Part shown: positions 14,540-18,711 of the stretch, piece by piece | Layout: each line of letters starts with the position of its first letter | Position numbering within the stretch: the stretch's first letter is position 1 | Assembly: GCA_002387735.1 (NCBI GenBank) | Contig: DGKJ01000037.1 | Span: forward strand, 41,451-60,161 | Direction: 5' to 3' | Origin: Bacteriovoracaceae bacterium UBA4573 | GTDB taxonomy: Bacteria > Bdellovibrionota > UBA1018 > UBA923 | Length of the DNA: 18,711 nt | Notes under the pieces: generated by a model | What the model was told of the DNA's origin: nothing | Databases searched by the model: none | The model's input: the letters and a program-made list of their open reading frames with translations, nothing else | Made by a program: the position numbers and the translations under genes

Positions 14540-15861
14540 CCTCGTCAATACGTGAAACAGTAATTGCGGCTGCACGGCAGTACTTTCGCAGCGAACATCG
14601 GTCGCCTGATTTTGTTGCTGGAAAAACCTTTATTCCTGCCGCAACAAAAGTAATGGATGAAGAAGACCTAGTTAATCTAGTGGAATCTTCTCTGGATCTG
14701 TGGCTTACCGCGGGACGCTTCGCTCGCGAATTCGAAAAAGAATTGGCAGCATTTTTCGGAATGAAAACTTCCGCAGTGCTTGTCAATAGCGGGTCCAGTG
14801 CAAATTTGTGTGCACTCAGTAGTCTAGGGGCACCCATGCTAGAAACCATGGGACAGAAACCGCTTCTTCCAGGTGACGAGGTCATAACCGCGGCTGCGGC
14901 ATTTCCGACCACTGTAAATCCCATACTTCAAAACGGATGGGTTCCGGTATTCATTGATGTAGACTCTAGAACTCTCAACTCTTTGCCGGAAGCAGTCATG
15001 GCGGCAAAATCGCCGCGAACCAGAGCTGTTATTTTAGCCCACACTCTTGGGAATCCTTTTCGGGCAGATTTATTGGCCGAGTGGTGTAAAAAAGAAAATC
15101 TATTTTTAATTGAAGATTGCTGCGACGCTCTGGGAGCTCAAATCATAGACCGTGGTAACGTAGGAACTTTTGGGCATTACGCAACCGCTAGTTTCTACCC
15201 GGCCCACCACATTACTATGGGCGAAGGTGGCGCAGTAATATCAGCAAATGCCAAATTGCGACGAGTGGCCGAAAGCTTGCGTGACTGGGGCAGAGATTGC
15301 TGGTGCGAGCCCGGGCAGGACAACACCTGTAAAAAAAGGTTTTGTTGGCAACTCGGTGATTTGCCCTACGGCTACGACCATAAATACACCTATTCTAATA
15401 TTGGCTATAATTTAAAAGCCACTGACATGCAGGCCGCTGTTGGACTCTCGCAGCTTAAGAAACTTTCAGGATTTGTAGAAAAACGCAGAGCTAACTGGAG
15501 CGCGCTATACAAGGGCGTGACCCAATCACCTGTACTTAGAAATAAACTCATTCCCGTTGAACCTACAACGGGGACCAATCCGAGTTGGTTTGCCTTTCCA
15601 ATGCATTGTGCTGAAGGTTTAGAGCGCGAAAAAATCACGACCTATTTGGAACAACACCTTGTGGGCACGCGTTTGCTTTTTGGCGGCAACATACTGAAAC
15701 AACCCGCATACAAAAAATCTTCGTTTCGTGTCGTAGGCGACTTAAAAAATACCGACGCCATCATGCGAGATACCTTTTGGATTGGAACCCATCCAGCGAT
15801 TAGCGACAAACACATTACTTATATGCTTGAACAACTCGAACAGGCGGTTCGTAGTTTTTAG
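14536..15861 (+). CDS. rfbH: CDP-4-dehydro-6-deoxyglucose 3-dehydrase (E1, PMP- and [2Fe-2S]-dependent)
   Basis: A 441-residue DegT/DnrJ/EryC1-fold enzyme that removes the C3 hydroxyl of CDP-4-keto-6-deoxyglucose, the step leading to 3,6-dideoxyhexoses. Two features separate it from aminotransferases. The PLP-lysine is replaced by His224 in SFYPAHHITMGEGG, so it uses PMP as a cofactor. It also has the iron-sulfur Cys set Cys196 (EDCCDALG), Cys255-x-Cys257 and Cys265 in DCWCEPGQDNTC. In Yersinia E1 the first spacing is 57 residues; here I count 58, a one-residue insertion after DALG. I chose ATG 14536, overlapping the previous stop; a TTG at 14518 is the alternative. The reductase partner (E3, RfbI/AscD) that supplies electrons is not in the window. 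Stops with the convergent GT2 gene are 2 bp apart. Confidence 0.96.
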   Translation: MTSSIRETVIAAARQYFRSEHRSPDFVAGKTFIPAATKVMDEEDLVNLVESSLDLWLTAGRFAREFEKELAAFFGMKTSAVLVNSGSSANLCALSSLGAPMLETMGQKPLLPGDEVITAAAAFPTTVNPILQNGWVPVFIDVDSRTLNSLPEAVMAAKSPRTRAVILAHTLGNPFRADLLAEWCKKENLFLIEDCCDALGAQIIDRGNVGTFGHYATASFYPAHHITMGEGGAVISANAKLRRVAESLRDWGRDCWCEPGQDNTCKKRFCWQLGDLPYGYDHKYTYSNIGYNLKATDMQAAVGLSQLKKLSGFVEKRRANWSALYKGVTQSPVLRNKLIPVEPTTGTNPSWFAFPMHCAEGLEREKITTYLEQHLVGTRLLFGGNILKQPAYKKSSFRVVGDLKNTDAIMRDTFWIGTHPAISDKHITYMLEQLEQAVRSF

Positions 15862-15863
15862 CT

Positions 15864-16772
15864 TTAAATATTTCGGACTAAATTTTCAGGCTGTTCACAT
15901 GTGTCGCGCATCTTCATTAGCTGCTCGAAAACCGCACTCGGAAGTTCCTGTCTCTCTCGAAGAGCCCAGGTCAATCCCTGGGTTCCGCTTAAGAGGTACC
16001 CGCCGAATAGTTTGAAGTCCTTGGGGCCACCCAAAATCATACGTTTAATGGATCCGACATAAAATCTAGCCGAGTAGTTAAGCGCTGAACCCAATGGGTA
16101 ATATTTCCAACGAACCCAGAATTCATTTCTTCGAATTAGAGCGTCGTACAACTTTGCTCGGTCACTCGAAGGGGCGGTCTTGTGATAGGCAACAGCTTCA
16201 GAGTAGTATCGAATTTGATCCATTCGAAAACGATTAAAGACTCGTAAAGTAAAGTCCCATTCATTCACATAAATAAAGAGCCGCTGATCGAACCCCCCCA
16301 GGCCTAAAAATGCCTCGCGAAGTACCAGAAAACAACAACCGTTAAATTGCACCATTTGTTGCCCGCCGCCGGGCAGCTCGGGCTCTGCATGAATAGGGTT
16401 ATCGAACATCGTAGTTTGGGTAGTTGCATCTAATATTCTAGCACCACCAACCACTAGATCTGGATAATCCTGAATCGCTTTTTTAAACACTTTTATCGCA
16501 TTTCGATCAAGCGTTACGTCACTATCTACAGCCATTACATATTTTGCTTGGCTCTTTTTAAATCCCAGATTGTAACCCGCGATGCCGATATTGTTTTCTA
16601 TTCGGACAACATGTACCGGAAAGGAATACTTCGAACTATCGATCGTAAGTGGCCTATTGCTGCCATTGTCGATTAGCCAAACATTTTTGGGCATTTCGCT
16701 TTGAATTTGAATCGAATCGAGCAAATTTTTTACATCATTTTCTCGATTGTAAACTAGACTCACGATGTCCAT
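15864..16772 (-). CDS. Family 2 glycosyltransferase (rhamnosyltransferase-like)
   Basis: A 302-residue GT2 (GT-A fold) enzyme, soluble or peripheral at the inner face of the membrane. It begins MDIVSLVYNR, then IDNGS, ENNIGIAGYNLGFKKS (the loop holding the nucleotide), VDSDV as the DxD metal site, and GGFDQRLFIYVNEWDFTLR with the ED-like acceptor motif. This is the pattern of WbbL-type rhamnosyl or deoxysugar transferases of O-antigen and capsule synthesis; sugar and acceptor are unknown. The frame stays open upstream through a tRNA gene and would add 49 residues (to 16919), but those are tRNA-Ser sequence; the real start is ATG 16772, 20 bp beyond the tRNA 3' end. It converges on rfbH with stops 2 bp apart. 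Use of the CDP-sugar made next door is possible. Confidence 0.88.
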   Translation of the reverse strand: MDIVSLVYNRENDVKNLLDSIQIQSEMPKNVWLIDNGSNRPLTIDSSKYSFPVHVVRIENNIGIAGYNLGFKKSQAKYVMAVDSDVTLDRNAIKVFKKAIQDYPDLVVGGARILDATTQTTMFDNPIHAEPELPGGGQQMVQFNGCCFLVLREAFLGLGGFDQRLFIYVNEWDFTLRVFNRFRMDQIRYYSEAVAYHKTAPSSDRAKLYDALIRRNEFWVRWKYYPLGSALNYSARFYVGSIKRMILGGPKDFKLFGGYLLSGTQGLTWALRERQELPSAVFEQLMKMRDTCEQPENLVRNI

Positions 16773-16792
16773 AGAAACTCGTAGAATTTGAA

Positions 16793-16882
16793 TGGCGGAG
16801 AGAGTGGGATTCGAACCCACGTTACGTGTTACCGTAAACACGCTTTCCAAGCGTGCGCCTTCAGCCACTCGGCCATCTCTCC
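16793..16882 (-). tRNA. tRNA-Ser (anticodon GGA)
   Basis: On the minus strand the sequence folds as a class II tRNA. The acceptor stem GGAGAGA (16882-16876) pairs with TCTCTCC (16803-16797), followed by discriminator G and an encoded CCA (16795-16793). The D-arm carries TGGCCGAGTGGCTGAAGGC. The anticodon stem-loop is CACGC-TTGGAAA-GCGTG with anticodon GGA, which reads UCC and UCU. The long variable arm (about TTTACGGTAACACGTAA) is as expected for serine, and the T-arm contains GGTTCGAATCC. The GT2 gene follows 20 bp behind it on the same strand. Confidence 0.97.
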
Positions 16883-16949
16883 GCAAAAAGGCAAAACCAA
16901 CGCTTAACTTTTGACCCAACCAGAAGCAAGTGGGTTCTCAACAAAAATC

Positions 16950-16955
16950 TATAAA
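16950..16955 (+). promoter_or_regulatory. Possible -10 element for gluQ
   Basis: TATAAA lies 30 bp before the gluQ start, in the 102-bp gap between tRNA-Ser (minus) and gluQ (plus). A transcript starting about 7 bases later would have a leader of about 23 bases. No good -35 is found at 16-18 bp; a TTGACC at 16911 is too far. The gap must hold the promoters of both divergent units, and nothing else is seen in it. Confidence 0.25.
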
Positions 16956-16984
16956 ACAGCCGGTCCGTTAGTTAGTATCGATCT

Positions 16985-17875
16985 ATGAGCCTGTCCCCTC
17001 ATTTTGGCGTCCGATTCGCCCCTTCGCCTACCGGAAGGTTTCATGTTGGCAACCTACGAACCGCCTGGATTTCCCACTCTTTGGCCCGAGTTAGGCAGCA
17101 ACCGTGGATCGTTCGGTTCGAAGACATAGATACTCCGAGAGTTTTACCTGGAGCTATGGATCAACAACTATCAGATCTCGCAACGTTGGGTATGGTGCCC
17201 GATACCATCGTCGTTCAAAGCAAGCTTTTAAACCGACATAAGGACGTATTTTCCTTGGCCGTTAACTCGGGGCAAGTTTACCCCTGCACTTGTTCACGCG
17301 CAGAGGTACAGCGGGCTCTGGCCAATCTTGCCTCTGCACCGCACGAAATTGAACCCCTCTATGATGGTACCTGTCGGGCTACAAGATGGGATCCAGTACA
17401 AATATTAAAAAGACCTGAGAACCGCCAAATCGCTTGGAGATTTCGAAGTCCACCGGATTCGGGGCATCAAGACTTCATCGTAGCCAGAACGACCGGAGGC
17501 ATCTCTACCGTAGCGCCGTCCTACCATTTCGCGTGCGCTATCGACGATTACGACGGTAATTACGGACTCCTCGTACGGGCCTGGGACCTGGCTCCGGCCC
17601 GGCTGATACAAAAAGCAATCTATGATTGGCTCTCGTCGAAGGAAATACCCCGGGTTTACCCTGAAATTTTTCACACTTCTTTGGTCACTGATAATGACGG
17701 TCGACGCCTTGAAAAAAGGACGAAAGGGGTCACGCTCGAAGAACTATTGGCCAGTGGACACGACGTAGGCGGTCTTATCCTGCTTTTCGAACGTTCTTTT
17801 GCGGTGGTGGGCCCGTTGTCCGACGGCGAACGTCATCAGCAAATCACCCTCAGCAGCCTCGGTATCGTAAACTAA
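16985..17875 (+). CDS. gluQ: Glutamyl-Q tRNA(Asp) synthetase-like protein
   Basis: A 296-residue protein homologous to the catalytic domain of glutamyl-tRNA synthetase without the anticodon-binding part, as in E. coli YadB/GluQ. That enzyme attaches glutamate to queuosine at position 34 of tRNA-Asp. The ATP signature is FAPSPTGRFHVGN (HIGH-like FHVGN, 19-23), followed by RFEDIDTPR. The zinc site Cys101, Cys103, Tyr126, Cys130 (YPCTCSRAE ... LYDGTC) matches GluQ. Departures are RRLEKR at the KMSKS-like site (family KLSKR) and VRAWDLAPARLIQ where VRGxDL-STxxQ is usual, so activity may be altered. The start is ATG 16985 without a visible ribosome site. It is divergent from tRNA-Ser; no dksA is next to it, unlike in E. 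coli. Confidence 0.85.
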   Translation: MSLSPHFGVRFAPSPTGRFHVGNLRTAWISHSLARVRQQPWIVRFEDIDTPRVLPGAMDQQLSDLATLGMVPDTIVVQSKLLNRHKDVFSLAVNSGQVYPCTCSRAEVQRALANLASAPHEIEPLYDGTCRATRWDPVQILKRPENRQIAWRFRSPPDSGHQDFIVARTTGGISTVAPSYHFACAIDDYDGNYGLLVRAWDLAPARLIQKAIYDWLSSKEIPRVYPEIFHTSLVTDNDGRRLEKRTKGVTLEELLASGHDVGGLILLFERSFAVVGPLSDGERHQQITLSSLGIVN

Positions 17876-17884
17876 TCGCTTTGC

Positions 17885-17913
17885 TTGACACCGATCATAG
17901 TTCAAATCATAAC
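17885..17913 (+). promoter_or_regulatory. Putative sigma-70-type promoter for the beta-barrel gene
   Basis: A perfect TTGACA (17885-17890) is followed after 17 bp by CATAAC (17908-17913; four of six to TATAAT). It lies just after the gluQ stop. Transcription would begin near 17920, only about three bases before ATG 17923, so the mRNA would be almost leaderless, in agreement with the lack of a clear ribosome site. Confidence 0.4.
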
Positions 17914-17922
17914 TGGACCTTA

Positions 17923-18510
17923 ATGAACCAATCTCTACGCAAAAAAACTGTTGGCCTATTTTTGGTACTCATTAACCTTCTGTGCATGCACTCTTCAGCG
18001 CAGCAAAAAGATAAAACAATTTTAGGAATGATCTCCCAACGAAATGCCCAATCCGATCAACAGGCCAACTTAACTCAGGGTTTTTTCGAGGTCGGCGGCA
18101 GTCTCGGATTTCATAACACCTTCAAAAACGGCGACGATTATTCCCACCTAATTCTGTCTTTTGTATCTGAGTACTTCGTAATTGATCGACTTTCCCTGGG
18201 CGGACAATTTAGCCACTATTCGACACGTGGCTTTAACGAAACGGCCATTGGTCCCTCTGGCAAGTATTACTTTTTTCAGAAGGATTCCTTCGCTCCTTTC
18301 GGAGGACTTGCAGTCCTTTACAACAACTCAAACGATTTTCGTTATTACTTCAGTACGAAAGCAACTTTTGGTTTTAAGTATTTTGTCACACCCGCGGTTG
18401 GAATTGTAAGCAGTCTATCTTGGTTTCATCTCTTTGGTGGCAATCGCTTTGATTCGCGCGCTACATTAAACCGGGTTTCCCTTGAAATGGGCTTGTCGGT
18501 TCACCTGTAA
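17923..18510 (+). CDS. Small outer-membrane beta-barrel protein, unknown role
   Basis: A 195-residue protein. MNQSLRKKTVGLFLVLINLLCMHSSA is a signal peptide, probably cut before QQKDK. The Cys in it is preceded by Leu, which does not fit a lipobox. A short polar stretch follows, and from about residue 55 alternating hydrophobic and aromatic strands appear (FFEVGGSLGFHN, LSLGGQFSHYST, SGKYYFFQK, FAPFGGLAVLYN, ATFGFKYFVTPAVGIVSSLSWFHL, VSLEMGLSVHL). This suggests an eight-strand OmpA/OmpX-like barrel without a periplasmic domain. A TTG at 17881 would add 14 polar residues before the signal and is rejected. The function cannot be named. The 3' end overlaps a probable convergent gene by 50 bp. 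Confidence 0.72.
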   Translation: MNQSLRKKTVGLFLVLINLLCMHSSAQQKDKTILGMISQRNAQSDQQANLTQGFFEVGGSLGFHNTFKNGDDYSHLILSFVSEYFVIDRLSLGGQFSHYSTRGFNETAIGPSGKYYFFQKDSFAPFGGLAVLYNNSNDFRYYFSTKATFGFKYFVTPAVGIVSSLSWFHLFGGNRFDSRATLNRVSLEMGLSVHL

Positions 18511-18709
18511 CCTGTCGTCGATAAAATCGCCCGAGTAACACCACCAGTATTAGATAAGTTGGAACATTGGCGTAAGCGCTCCAAAGTGCTCCACCGAATT
18601 TCGCGGCTACTCCGTAAATAATCGCAGCTACGATTAGCCAGGGCAGGAATATTTCTTTCGATATGGCTTTAAGCGAACAGCGTGCACCTATATAGGTGGT
18701 TAATGGATG
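18461..18709 (-). CDS. C-terminal end of an unrecognised membrane protein (runs off the right edge)
   Basis: On the minus strand one frame stays open from the window edge for about 82 codons to a TAG at 18463-18461; the other two minus-strand frames close within 15 codons of the edge. It contains two hydrophobic segments, IFLPWLIVAAIIYGVAA and YANVPTYLILVVLLG, the second ending in basic FYRRQ, followed by a polar tail. This is typical of the last two helices of an inner-membrane protein. The tail overlaps the convergent barrel gene by 50 bp. The N-terminus is outside the window, so no family is assigned. Without this gene, the last 200 bases would hold nothing recognisable. Confidence 0.5.
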   Translation of the reverse strand, partial: HPLTTYIGARCSLKAISKEIFLPWLIVAAIIYGVAAKFGGALWSAYANVPTYLILVVLLGRFYRRQVTGEPTSPFQGKPGLM

Positions 18710-18711
18710 GG

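Noticed and set aside
16793..16882. tRNA-Ser as border of an integrated island
   Set aside because: tRNA-Ser genes are common integration sites, but I see no integrase, no 3'-end duplication and no abrupt change in base composition in the window.
16773..16919. N-terminal extension of the GT2 protein to residue -49
   Set aside because: The added residues (including GRVAEGARLES and VGSNPTLSA) are the usual translation of a bacterial tRNA-Ser gene; the tRNA folds fully and the family start matches ATG 16772.

Overview
The window reads as a piece of a Gram-negative chromosome of moderate GC content with densely packed genes. It encodes a beta-barrel protein with a signal peptide, a secreted propeller protein, lipid-linked glycosylation enzymes and a nucleotide-sugar pathway. 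The mix of a small RRM/glycine-rich RNA-binding protein, a mycobacterial-type AhpC/AhpD pair, OxyR and a fadI/fadJ beta-oxidation set would suit a deltaproteobacterial or Bdellovibrionota-like lineage. That placement is an inference from gene content and is weak. No insertion sequence, phage gene, CRISPR array or rRNA was seen.

Layout. (1) 1-5131, lipid catabolism: the C-terminal part of a large acyl-CoA dehydrogenase, a small XRE-type regulator with a paired palindrome upstream, a FadI-type thiolase, a FadJ-type multifunctional protein and a convergent DUF4442/hotdog thioesterase-like gene. (2) 5132-6935, RNA handling: a one-RRM protein with a Gly/Arg tail, then a DEAD-box helicase. Both have hairpins in the leader at or next to the ribosome-loading region. 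(3) 6943-9592: a secreted beta-propeller-like protein, and convergent to it an ArnT/PMT-like membrane glycosyltransferase whose GTG start overlaps the stop of oxyR. (4) 9589-12252, peroxide defence: oxyR diverges from ahpC-ahpD-dps, and the shared 60-120 bp region carries a good match to the OxyR box. (5) 12256-15861: rfbF, rfbG, an RmlC-like cupin and rfbH, the opening steps of CDP-3,6-dideoxyhexose synthesis. These follow dps with 3 bp spacing and then overlap one another, so seven genes from ahpC to rfbH could be one transcription unit. (6) 15864-18711: a GT2 glycosyltransferase lying 20 bp behind tRNA-Ser(GGA), a divergent glutamyl-Q-tRNA(Asp) synthetase-like gene, a small outer-membrane barrel protein and the 3' end of an unrecognised membrane protein.

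How they may work together. The beta-oxidation genes cover dehydrogenation, hydration, the second oxidation and thiolysis. OxyR would sense peroxide and activate AhpC/AhpD (removal) and Dps (iron sequestration). The unusual proposal from this window is that the same promoter also drives synthesis of a CDP-linked deoxysugar, and that an ArnT-like transferase is co-translated with OxyR. Together this would be a peroxide-responsive surface-glycan programme. That is inference from gene order, overlaps and the single visible OxyR-like promoter; expression data would decide it.
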